NCBI GenBank assembly: GCA_009823505.1
Contig: VZQC01007982.1
Coordinates: 3,284,067-3,348,066 of the forward strand
Reading direction: 5' to 3'
From: Rhizomys pruinosus
Lineage: Eukaryota > Chordata > Mammalia > Rodentia > Spalacidae
Length of the DNA stretch: 64,000 nucleotides
Each line of letters begins with the position of its first letter. Within the stretch, counting starts at the first letter, position 1. The translations under genes and the position numbers were made by a program. The notes under the pieces were generated by a model. It did not search any database. It was not told the DNA's origin and was given only the letters and a program-made list of their open reading frames with translations. This document shows, piece by piece, positions 35,701 to 45,807 of the stretch.

Positions 35701-37419
35701 AGTTATATAATTTTTAAGGGTGGTACTAGCTGATCAGCTTTGAAGAAATTTTATTCTTCTTGGCTTTATGAGCTAAACTACTGTGGTTCAAGATATATTA
35801 ATAGGGAAACTGACTGGACTGTATCCCTTGATGAGCCTCATAGAAATCACAACACTCTTCCAAGTAGCTGTCCCTAGAGCTCATGGTAGCCTGGTGGAGC
35901 TGCGTAGCCATCCAGAGTGGTCTGAAAACTCATCACCTCATCCTTTGATGTCCCCAGGTGTTCTTTCCCCTCTGCATCCATTACGTGTATCCGAATGGTA
36001 AATCAACAGCCAGTGCTTTGAGCCATGGCCTGAGAAACTGCCCCATCCACGGACTTAAACAACTTTAAACTCCCAACTCCTCAGTGCTGCTTTCCTCTGC
36101 CAGCAACAAGACTGGCAGCCTGGGATGCGCCAAGTTCTTGGCTCCAAATTGCACAACAAAACAGTATAGGAGGGAATTTGCAAGTTAGTTGATTTGCAAA
36201 CACTATAGCAAGCCACAGTGTAAACATTTGTTTCTGTGCACCTATTATTTTTCTCAGGTGGTTACCTGGATGCCACCCTGACAGCGTGGAAGTGTGCAGC
36301 TTCTCAAGCTAGCAATGGGTCCGTCAGTCACTTAAATGAACCAGCTGATTGTGTATCATTAAGACAAAACAGACAAATCCAGCCAACAGACCCCCTCCCC
36401 CCTGACAAAAATCCCTCATTAAACGGTAATCACAGGGTAGCTTGGTAATTAAGGAAGGAGGGTCTCTACTGTCACTCAGAATCAACATCAGGCCTACAGG
36501 TGTGTTCCCATCTGATGCAGTGATGTCACTCAGATGGTGCCGACCCAGGGACTAAGACGAACAAGAAACCAGGTACATTCCTGGGAGTTGTGATGAACTT
36601 TCCAACTTCATCCTGACTTTCTTTGGAAGCAAGGCTGGGGATGTGGGTGATTTTTTACCATCCCTGACTCCAAATACCAGTTTATGGAATAATGTACACC
36701 CTCATTTACAGGGTCTGAACAAATGACTGCAGTAAACATTCTATCACAAGACTGGAATCTGGATTCTTGCACTGGTCAGTCCCTCTTCACATGGAAGAGC
36801 AGGAGCTGTAGGAGATAAGTTGAGGGCTTTTAGCTGGCAGAAAGCAGAGCTGGAATCTCAACGCAGATGCACCTTATTATAGAGTGCATACTCTTAGTCT
36901 CTGCTATACCCTCTCTGAAATAAAATAAAAATAAAATTCTACATGACAAAGCACTGACATTTCCTCACATAGCTTCCAATTCATTCAAATCTAAGCCAGA
37001 AGCCCCACCCTCCTAGAAAATGGAGTTACAATCAAGAAGTTTCAGTGAAACTGGGAAGAGGGGAAACTCTGAGGATTGTTTTTTGTCTTGTTTTGTTTAT
37101 CTTTTTAAAAAACATTTTCATGGCATGGCAGGGTTAGAAGGTCCTCACCAAGGTTATCTATTGGGTTTCTGGCCCCAGGCAGAATGACTTAAGACACCCT
37201 AAAGAAAGGAAGGTTCATGCAATTTGTAAAATCTTACTGAATTCCATCTACCCGAGGCAAGCTGCAAGTATCACCTGCCTGGCGTTGGAACCAGCTTCAG
37301 AGCTTTTCAGAGGAAAGGTGTGCAGTGAATGTAAATCAGTAGCAATGTAAATCAGTGTAGTTCCCACACACAGAACCTGCCAGTAAAGGAATGCACGAGG
37401 CCCCAAGCTACAAGGCCAG
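35701..37419. other. Downstream flank of Chchd3, no recognised feature
   Basis: Repeat-free by eye apart from short A-rich runs (aaataaaataaaaataaaat near 36919). Lies just beyond the candidate distal poly(A) site. Confidence 0.5.
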
Positions 37420-37437
37420 TCTTTGTCAGAAAATAGA

Positions 37438-37443
37438 TTTATT
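37438..37443 (-). promoter_or_regulatory. Candidate distal poly(A) signal of Chchd3
   Basis: AATAAA on the minus strand, about 680 nt after the stop codon, followed by ttgtagcttgggg as a weaker downstream element. The sequence between the two signals is repeat-free, so alternative polyadenylation is plausible. Confidence 0.5.
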
Positions 37444-37887
37444 ATTGATAGTGAGCGAAGTTGTCAGTATTCACTACAGAGGTTTCATAAGCCAAGATTG
37501 CCTTTATATTGATAAAAATGCCTTATTTTACTTGCAATCATAAACATTATTCCAGTAAAAGAGGTACATTTTCTCTCCTGTTTTTTTACCTACATGATCG
37601 CCATAATAAGTTACAATGAAACAGCTCTTACATGACCAAAGAAGGAAGAGAACACCAGCAACCCCCAGCGCAGAGCATTCTACCCAGCTCTGTGGCCCCA
37701 GCTCTGTGGCCCCAACTCTGCATTTTGGCTATTTCTCCATTTGAAAGAGTTGAGTATCCCCACCCCTCTCCTAGCTTTGTAGGGTGGTGGTTCACCAAGT
37801 GGTGGAGCCTGGAGTGCAGAGAAGAGAAACATTTTATGTCAGTAAGTTGGACACACAGCACAGAATCGGGCAGGCGGCACCTTCTCT

Positions 37888-37893
37888 TTTATT
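37888..37893 (-). promoter_or_regulatory. Candidate proximal poly(A) signal of Chchd3
   Basis: AATAAA on the minus strand, about 230 nt after the stop codon. A GU-rich stretch (tgtgctgtgtgtcc) follows about 25-40 nt downstream, as expected for a CstF site. This would give a short 3'UTR of about 250 nt. Confidence 0.5.
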
Positions 37894-38122
37894 CATTTTA
37901 AGTGGATCTCATTAACACTCAACAGTGGTCTTTGATGACTGATCTCTGATCTGGCCTTGGCTTTGCAAATGGCTGCTGATCAAAACATGGTATGATTCTG
38001 TTGAGTCCATTTTCCTGTCTTTAGTGGTCTTCTCTTTAATTGGGTTATTTTCTTACTAGGCAAAAAAATGTTCCACCTCTGGAATTAACGTTGAAGGAGT
38101 TCTGCATGTTGTCAAGGGCGGC

Positions 38123-38146
38123 TTATCCTCCCTTCTCCAGCATGCT
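38123..38146 (-). CDS. Chchd3: Chchd3 terminal exon, last seven codons and stop
   Basis: On the minus strand a good acceptor (ctttccatttctcttgcag) is followed by AGC ATG CTG GAG AAG GGA GGA TAA, encoding S-M-L-E-K-G-G-stop. That is exactly the known C-terminus of CHCHD3, which follows the ...HAKQ end of the upstream exon. The preceding exon ends in phase 0 and this one starts in phase 0, so the join is consistent. The coding part is only 24 nt and is far too short for an open-frame scan to find; the rest of the exon is 3'UTR. Identification rests on the family C-terminus, splice phase, strand and order relative to the CHCH exon 11.3 kb upstream. Confidence 0.95.
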   Translation of the reverse strand, partial: SMLEKGG

Positions 38147-38842
38147 CTGCAAGAGAAATGGAAAGTGAAGTTTTACCAGCAGAAGGCAAGGGCAAACAAA
38201 TGGCAGTAACTATTTAGGATGATTATAGTGGTTTTCAAATATATACTTCCAAAACATGAAACAAGGCATATGCTTTCTCATCTCAAAATATTGCTACCTC
38301 TGAGAACACCATGCTTCATCAATTTTAATCTCCAAATGACCCGCCTACCAGCATCTGAGGGGAACAGCCTGGAGAAGAACATGGCCTGGATGATGGGCAG
38401 TCTTGGGGGTGGGGGCCATCTCACTACCGGGGATTTCTGGCAACATGTCCACAGTGATGGAGGGAAACTTGCTGAGGCAGTGTGGAGTGGGCAGGATACA
38501 GAGTAAGAGTTGAACCCAAGGGCTCTTGAGACTGAATCCCATCTTAAAGCCCAAGACTGCCCCCCAGAGATCTCAGCTACCCCTTGGCAGAATGCAGATG
38601 TCCAAATGCACACAGTGCTGGATGGCACTGTGGAGCAGGTGTCTATTCCCAAAATACACAAGTGCTCCCTCTACTTTCCATGCAGTAGGAATGGGGTGGC
38701 AGGTAAGAACCATCAGAGTGAAATTACAGCCAGCTGGGGAGGCTGGGGTGTACTTCGTCAATCCTTACAGAACTTTGAGCCTGAAAAGGCTATCATTTCA
38801 GTTCTTACAGATCTTTTCCTTTAGCTTTCAAAGCACCCACAA

Positions 38843-39734
38843 GGAGGTAGGCGAGGACTCACAAGAAGGTAGGCGAGGACTCACAAGAAGGTAGGCGAGG
38901 ACTCACAAGAAGGTAGGCGAGGACTCACAAGAAGGTAGGCGAGGACTCACAAGAAGGTAGGCGAGGACTCACAAGAAGGTAGGCGAGGACTCACAAGAAG
39001 GTAGGCGAGGACTCACAAGAAGGTAGGCGAGGACTCACAAGAAGGTAGGCGAGGACTCACAAGAAGGTAGGCGAGGACTCACAAGAAGGTAGGCGAGGAC
39101 TCACAAGAAGGTAGGCGAGGACTCACAAGAAGGTAGGCGAGGACTCACAAGAAGGTAGGCGAGGACTCACAAGAAGGTAGGCGAGGACTCACAAGAAGGT
39201 AGGCGAGGACTCACAAGAAGGTAGGCGAGGACTCACAAGAAGGTAGGCGAGGACTCACAAGAAGGTAGGCGAGGACTCACAAGAAGGTAGGCGAGGACTC
39301 ACAAGAAGGTAGGCGAGGACTCACAAGAAGGTAGGCGAGGACTCACAAGAAGGTAGGCGAGGACTCACAAGAAGGTAGGCGAGGACTCACAAGAAGGTAG
39401 GCGAGGACTCACAAGAAGGTAGGCGAGGACTCACAAGAAGGTAGGCGAGGACTCACAAGAAGGTAGGCGAGGACTCACAAGAAGGTAGGCGAGGACTCAC
39501 AAGAAGGTAGGCGAGGACTCACAAGAAGGTAGGCGAGGACTCACAAGAAGGTAGGCGAGGACTCACAAGAAGGTAGGCGAGGACTCACAAGAAGGTAGGC
39601 GAGGACTCACAAGAAGGTAGGCGAGGACTCACAAGAAGGTAGGCGAGGACTCACAAGAAGGTAGGCGAGGACTCACAAGAAGGTAGGCGAGGACTCACAA
39701 GAAGGTAGGCGAGGACTCACAAGAAGGTAGGCGA
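38843..39734. repeat. 22-bp minisatellite, 40 full units plus partial
   Basis: Tandem array with a strict 22-bp period. The unit contains gaaggtaggcgagg followed by actcacaa. Unit starts fit 38843 + 22k exactly up to a 12-bp partial unit at 39723, so there is no indel in 40 copies. Only the first unit differs (ggagg for gaagg); the rest appear identical. Each unit carries one CpG. On the Chchd3 sense (minus) strand each unit contains the hexamer GTGAGT. The array lies about 0.7 kb upstream of the terminal exon. Confidence 0.98.
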
Positions 39735-39743
39735 CGATTCAGG

Positions 39744-39918
39744 TTGCACCTTGCTCATCGCTCACTGGTGCTCACCTTCCTGGTGCTCACCTTCCTGGTG
39801 CTCACCTTCCTGGTGCTCACCTTCCTGCCAGCCTTGCACCCAGCTCATCGCTCACTGGTGCTCACCTTCCTGGTGCTCACCTTCCTGGTGCTCACCTTCC
39901 TGCCAGCCTTGCACCAAG
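39744..39918. repeat. 15-bp tandem repeat with higher-order duplication
   Basis: The unit tggtgctcaccttcc occurs four times (39766-39825) and three times (39856-39900). Each block is preceded by a 15-mer of the type gctcatcgctcac and followed by tgccagccttgcacc, so nearly all the region is in a 15-bp register with a larger duplicated module. On the minus strand each unit reads ggaaggtgagcacca, which contains the strong 5' splice-site match AAG|GTGAGC. It begins about 10 bp after the 22-bp array. Confidence 0.97.
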
Positions 39919-42900
39919 CTCTCAGCTCTGAGCTCTCAATGCACGGCTAAGTATGTGGGAAAGGACACACATGTTCATGGGCACTGAGACATTAATGCTG
40001 GGTAATAATTTACTGCTATTTACTAAATATATGCTAAGATTTACTAAGCAAGAAATACATGTACACAATACAAACTCCAAGAGAACACAGCATACCGGAG
40101 AGGAGTTTTTTCTTCTTACTGTTTTCCAGTTCAGGCTGCACTTCAGGGAAGGTAAGAGTTCAGAAGTTCTGCCTGGCATGGAGGGCACCTCTGCAGCTGG
40201 AGTCAGGAGGGAGGGCACCACACATGATCTCTCACTACAGGCAGACCACACGCACTAGCAGTGTGGATGGGGAAGGGTGGGGTGATGCAGTGGCAGAGGC
40301 GAGATGATATGGGGGGGACAGGACCAACTGGAAGGCAGGTCATGTGTTCAGGGTTCACAGAGACACAGTGCATGTGGCCAGCATGAGCAGCTAGGTGGAC
40401 ACGCTTCCTACTGGCCACTGACATGTTTCTGTCCAATAGAACGACTTTCACGAAGGCTATCCTGACATCCTAGGCACCGCAGACTCAATAGCGGGGGCAT
40501 GGAGGCAGGACGACCCAGGAGGAGTGGACTGAAAAGCAAGCAAGGATGAGTACAGGAAATACGGGCACAAAAAGAGGAGAGGTGAGGACCAAGCTCAGGT
40601 GGACCCTTAGGGACAGGGGTGGGGGGTGGGGGGTGGGGGGTGGGTGCCAGAACAAAGAGGCTGATGGCAGAGCCACTCTAGGAACACTGATTCGTCCCTG
40701 CAGCAAAGTCTGGAAAGAAGTTAAAGGTTTGGGGAAAGAAATCAAAGGTCAAACAAAGGTCAATGATGAAGGGAAAAGGAGCAAGAGCAAAGAGTGCAGA
40801 GACCGTCCATGACTATGGGCAGCCTAGGGACACAGGACACTAGAAGTACGGGCGGGAGAGGGGGCAAACCGGGGAGAAAGCAGTCGACTCAGTCAAGCAG
40901 CAAGTTAGAACAAGTCTAGGTATTTAGAGAACTCAGATGGAGCGAAGGTGGTGCTCAGCACGCTGCAGGGAGGCTCCTCTCAAATGGGTCATCACAAGTG
41001 CTGGGTTTGTGGGCAGAATGAAACATAGAGCAACAGTACAAGTCAGACACTGCCCGCCAATGCCAAAGTGTCACACCATCTCTCCTAGGCTCACTTCCTT
41101 ATGACTCGATCTGTAGAAGTCTGTCCAGTTACACAGGTGGGTGGCTCTATAAATGCCCGACACACAGACAACCTCATCCCAACGTTCTTTATTAAATGCA
41201 ATGTGGAAGACAGTCTGAAGCAGAAATGTATTGAGCCCATCTAGGAATTTGGTTCCTGGAGAAAATGACTCCTTTATGAATGATGCTGTGTGGTTACAGA
41301 TTCAATACATTTCTGAACTCACCAATGGGAACCTTAAGCACTATGGCATCTGCCCACATGGCTGTGCCTCTCCCTACATGGCCAGGATATAAATAACATG
41401 CTTCTTTTCAATGTTGTGAAACAGTCTGCAGCTAGTGCAGCACAATGAAAGCAGCAGCTAAAGTGCTCTCCCAGGGCTCAGGGATTCTTTTAACCATTCT
41501 TTTCTCTGCACCCTTGAGCAATTATGGGTGGACAATTTTCAGCAGAATGTCAGCAATGCTAGACTCTCCTGGAGAAAGACTGGGCCCTGGCTGGGATGGG
41601 GAGCAGACACCATCAGAATACATTGGAGCAGATATAAGCACATCCCACTCACATTCACCACATAGCCTGCTACATGTATTAAACTCCTAATCCCTCAGAG
41701 ATAGTACAAAAGCTCAGTGGCTCCTGTGTTACCCCTGGAGACAACAGGGACCACAGGAAAGCAGGCAGGGCTGGTCTATAAACCTGCCATCAGTCAATCG
41801 CCACAAAATGGTGGCAGAGGTGATACAAAACCTCCTCACTGCTGTCAGGCATTAATAAATACAACATCAAGTTGAGGTTTTTAAAAGATGAGTAAATTGA
41901 TAAAACATTCTGTTGTTACTCTATCACAGCCATGCAATGAGACTCGTTCAAAGGCAGACCCAGAGGCCTTTGGCTGGAGGGAGCTTCGGGCCTGACAGGT
42001 CTGCGCTCCACCTCACAGGCTCTCCCACAGCCTCAGTATCTTCTGTACAGAGATGCTGTTGGGCTGAATTTCAACACTGCATAAATTTAACACTGCATAA
42101 ATTAACATAGGAAATTCCCCCAAGAATGAAGGAGAAGCTTTGCAAGTTATTTTAAAAAAATCTGCTTCCTTCATTTAAGAAACTGCTAACACTTAATGTG
42201 GAGAAAGAAATTCCTCCCTGCTCCTCATTCACATATTTGGGTCTGCAGAAACATAAACAGCTAGGTAAATCAGCACACGGAGCAAGTGGTTCAGGCACCA
42301 GCATTCTTCTTTTCCCAAATCTCTTCAGGATTCCAGCCACTGAGGAACTCACACTGTCAAATAGGAGCGGAGCCCCTGGAGACCCCAGACGCCCTGTCAC
42401 TTCCACTTATTAAAACGCTCTCAAGTGCTTTCCTCAAATATTTCTGTCGCACCATCATCTCATCAGCTGCTTTCTTGCAGAGGCTGACTCTCCTACCCAT
42501 GAGGAGGCACTGGCTCTCTCTCTGTGTGGATGTAGGGGAATTTAAGAGCAACCCTGCATTACTAAGCAAGCATCATAGAGAATGGGTTTCTGAAAGATAC
42601 TCATAGCCTGTGTCCCTAGAGCATTCTCACCTCATCTCCCCAAGACTTCAGACACATTCAGGCTAGGTATAGATACGGGCAAGTTTCCATAATTTGGAGG
42701 GACTAACACGGCAGTGCATCCTGGGTTAGGTGCAGCTTCAGTATCTGAGTAGTAATGAAGAACGGACAGGAAACACGGGGGGGTGAGAAAGTATAATCTA
42801 TGAATTTAACTTCCAAGAAGCACAAGGCCAGCAGAGCGCACACTGTTCTTGCTACCTGGAAATCTGATGAGCTAACTTGCTTCTGTTTTGGTATCTCTTC

Positions 42901-44160
42901 CCCTGAGTTAGGGCTGTGCTTTGTTCTTCCTGCTTTTGTAGGAAACACCAGTTAACTCTGCCTAGATCTTGTTTTACATATGCAATGACAAATGCTCTTT
43001 TTGATATTCAAATTAACTTACAAGTTACAAGTAATTAACTGTTTATACAACTTGCCACAAAAAAAGGCAAACAAAACACTAATACACGGAAGCTCTAACT
43101 CTTGAAGCATGAGCCCTAGAAAAGAAATACCCATTCGGAAAAATGAAAATCTATTACCATGGTAATATTTCTCCCATTAAATTCAGATTAAAAAAAAGAG
43201 GAAATGTCATAAAGCAAATGATTACTCTCAGAAAGCAAGTTAGGAAGGGATTCCTGGAATAGAAGTGGGGGGGGGTAACACACTCTCAAAACTTTGCTTT
43301 CACATCACTGAAGGACTTCCCCCCAGAAGGGCGGGAAATCTATTATGAAACACCTGTGTGTCATCCTGTGTGCAGCAGCCCAGCTGGGAGTTTAATAAAC
43401 GCCGGTAGGTGATGATGATAAAGCAGGCACTGAACACAATAAAAACGTGTTCCCAGAGGCCTTCCCACAAGGCTGACCTTGATTTATCTTCATGCTTCCT
43501 GAAGGTGGGTGTTACGTCAGAGGAGCATGCCCCCTCCCATGGGTACTTGGGAACAGTAGGGCCAAGGGAGGATCTGGTCACAGCCGTGAGCCAGCCCAAG
43601 CGCAGTCATGTTGGTTCAGTGCTCTTCCCGTGGCTCCTCCCCCAGGACCACTTCAGAGGGAGCACGAGAGCAGAGGAAGAAGACTCACCAGGCCAGCTTC
43701 CCATGTGCCCCAGAGGCTAAATCTGGGTTAGCATTCCTAGGGCCAGCCTGACAGACTTGTGCAATGGCTTGGCCTGTGGTAGCTAGTGACAGCAGCTCAC
43801 CTTCCCAATGAAAGCAGCACAGACCCTTCAGAGTCTGGTGAAAATTTGGTGCCCAAGCCCCACTGCCAACCTTCCAATTCAGAGCCTTCAGCTGAAGGAT
43901 GGACATGTGCATTTTCAACACATTCCTTGGGTGAATGTGATGTTCGCCCATGTTTGTGATCTGAGTTTGTAATCCAGAGTAGGCTATAGGGTCTGGGCTC
44001 TGCAGCACTATGAGTTATTCTCATTCTGGATGTTAACTGTGTGAGGGAGGAGATGAGGTTGGATTACATGATCTCTAAATCCTCCCAGCTCCAACAACCT
44101 GGCCTATTACATATTATAAAGAATTCACATGAAAACCAGCATAAAGCACAGAGCCTGCTG
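39919..44160. other. Unique intronic sequence of Chchd3
   Basis: About 4.2 kb with no SINE or L1 recognised, only the G-rich tract at 40616. This is low repeat content for this window. Confidence 0.5.
40616..40644 (+). repeat. G-rich tract (quadruplex motif)
   Basis: Four or more runs of four to six G separated by single T. It lies on the strand opposite to the Chchd3 transcript. Confidence 0.85.
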
Positions 44161-44199
44161 TGGAATTTATTTTTTTTTTTTTAATTTTCCTCAAGAATC

Positions 44200-44405
44200 T
44201 TGATTTTTTTCCTTTATTTTTATTTTGTGTATGAGTGTATTACCTGCATGTGTATAAGTGTACCCGTGACATGCCATGCTTGAGGTCAGAAGAAAGCATC
44301 AGATCCCCTGGAACTGGAGTTACAGATGGTGGTTAGCCACCATGTGGGTGCTGGGTATCAAACACGGGTCCTCTGCAAGAGCGGTCAGTGCTCTTACCCA
44401 CTGAC
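44200..44405 (-). repeat. B2 SINE, older type
   Basis: Minus-strand B2 in the last intron: tcagaagaaagcatcagatc, gtatcaaacacgggtcctct, gtgctcttacccactgacc. Confidence 0.9.
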
Positions 44406-45292
44406 CAATAGCTACTCCTGTGTTTTCAAGCCATTTTCATGCTCAGAATATTAGGTGACAATTCTGAACCTCAACTGAACACAGATCCAAGTTACAGGGG
44501 AGATAAAAAATACACTGTCCTTAAGAAGGCTGACGGAAGTTTTGCTTGGGCAAATTCTTCCATATATATTATCTTGTGGTAGTCTACTTTGGAATTAATC
44601 AACACTGGGAATCCCATTTATATTCCAGACAGGAGAAGACCAGGCCCATCAGCCTTCGGAAGTGTGATACTGCACTGAGATCTAGTCTCATTTGTCAAGG
44701 TCTTGTTCCGCATCCTGCTGTAGCCAGGGGACTGTCTCATCTCCCCAGTTGATCAGCAGGAAGCATAATAGGTCTCTGCGAAGAAACCTGGGCTTGTCCC
44801 TTTCCCCAGATGTCTTACTCAGGGCTTCCTTGAGCTGAGCTGACCGACTACTTGCCTATCAACCCACTGCCTTTTTAATGCTTTAAACCTCTGCATAGAT
44901 TATGGACCACTGACTGCCCCTTTATCATCTGACTTCAGGCCCCACGCTGCCTTGACTTAATGGCACCTCTGAGTCACAGAGCTTGCCTCTGGCTCCTGTG
45001 CATCCTTGGCTCTTCCTATCCTGGCTTCTTTTTCCATCTCCCCATATCTCTCAACTCCCATGGTCCATACCTCACAGAATAAGAGGCATCACAGGGCAAT
45101 GGCTAAGGCATTTTCTAATGGAGTTTTATTAGCTGGCAGGCTACATATTGGGCAGGCAGCATGGGGATAGCTGTTTTTCACTTCACTGACTCAGGAGAAA
45201 CTGTGAAACTGTTTCTAGCCTTCCCTGTTCAACAGAGCACCGAGACTTCCTTGGGGCTGTCAGGAGTGTGAACTTGAGGAAAGGGTATTTAG

Positions 45293-45417
45293 CCAAGCAG
45301 GCCAGGCAGCAGCAGACCATTCACAAGGGTATGCAGCCAAGCAGGCCAGGCAGCAGCAGACCATTCACAAGGGTATGCAGCCAAGCAGGCCAGGCAGCAG
45401 CAGACCATTCACAAGGG
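45293..45417. repeat. 44-bp tandem triplicate
   Basis: Three near-identical copies of a 44-bp unit start at 45293, 45337 and 45381. Each contains ccaagcaggccaggcagcag, then a core of cagaccattcacaaggg. The last copy is cut short and the sequence left of the first copy (aagggtatttag) resembles a unit end. It lies in the Chchd3 last intron. Confidence 0.95.
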
Positions 45418-45774
45418 CGGCTGTTCTTCCTGAGTGAAAAGCTAAAGGCTAACAGCAAAATCTAGGAGGCAAGACACAAGGCCCCAGGCTTCAAAAGCAG
45501 CGTGCTTTTCCCATATACAGACCTGCCTCTTGGGCTTATGCCCCGTCTCTTGCTCTTGGTCATGACTGCAGATAGAGTGACCAACCTCACCTCACCAAGG
45601 AAGAAACTAAAGCTCTGGTCAACAGCAGCATTTCCCAATAACGCTACCCTCAGGTGAACAAGGAATGTTCCCTGAGAATCCATCTGTTTCTCGCTCTTCT
45701 GTCAACAACAAGAGGGCTGGGAAAATGCTGAAATGTTGAGAATTTCTGCCTTTAATTCCGCAAGCAAATATTAA

Positions 45775-45807
45775 GGTGGGGGTGGGTGGGTGGGTGGGTG
45801 GGGAGGG
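45775..45807 (+). repeat. (GGGT)n quadruplex motif
   Basis: At least six runs of three or more G with single-T loops, ending ggggaggg. On the template strand of Chchd3. Confidence 0.9.

Larger units (their letters stand above)
37420..38122 (-). other. Chchd3: Chchd3 3'UTR (probable extent)
   Basis: This is the minus-strand sequence after the Chchd3 stop. It contains no recognisable SINE or L1, which is striking in so repeat-rich a window and fits transcribed UTR. Candidate poly(A) hexamers on the minus strand are ATTAAA at about 38034-38039 and AATAAA at 37888-37893 and 37438-37443. The left limit assumes cleavage about 15-20 nt past the last one. A 16-bp motif (cagctctgtggcccca) is tandemly repeated about 2.3 times near 37686-37722. 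The extent is inferred, not demonstrated. Confidence 0.6.

Noticed and set aside
1..37419. Plxna4 exons expected from human gene order downstream of CHCHD3
   Set aside because: No plexin-like coding segment recognised on either strand; the gene probably begins beyond the window.
32936..39734. Tandem arrays considered as CRISPR
   Set aside because: Units are head-to-tail with no variable spacers, in a mammalian genome.
39744..39987. Repetitive open frames of about 70 codons (LVLTF and CSPSW repeats)
   Set aside because: Both are translations of the 15-bp array in different frames.
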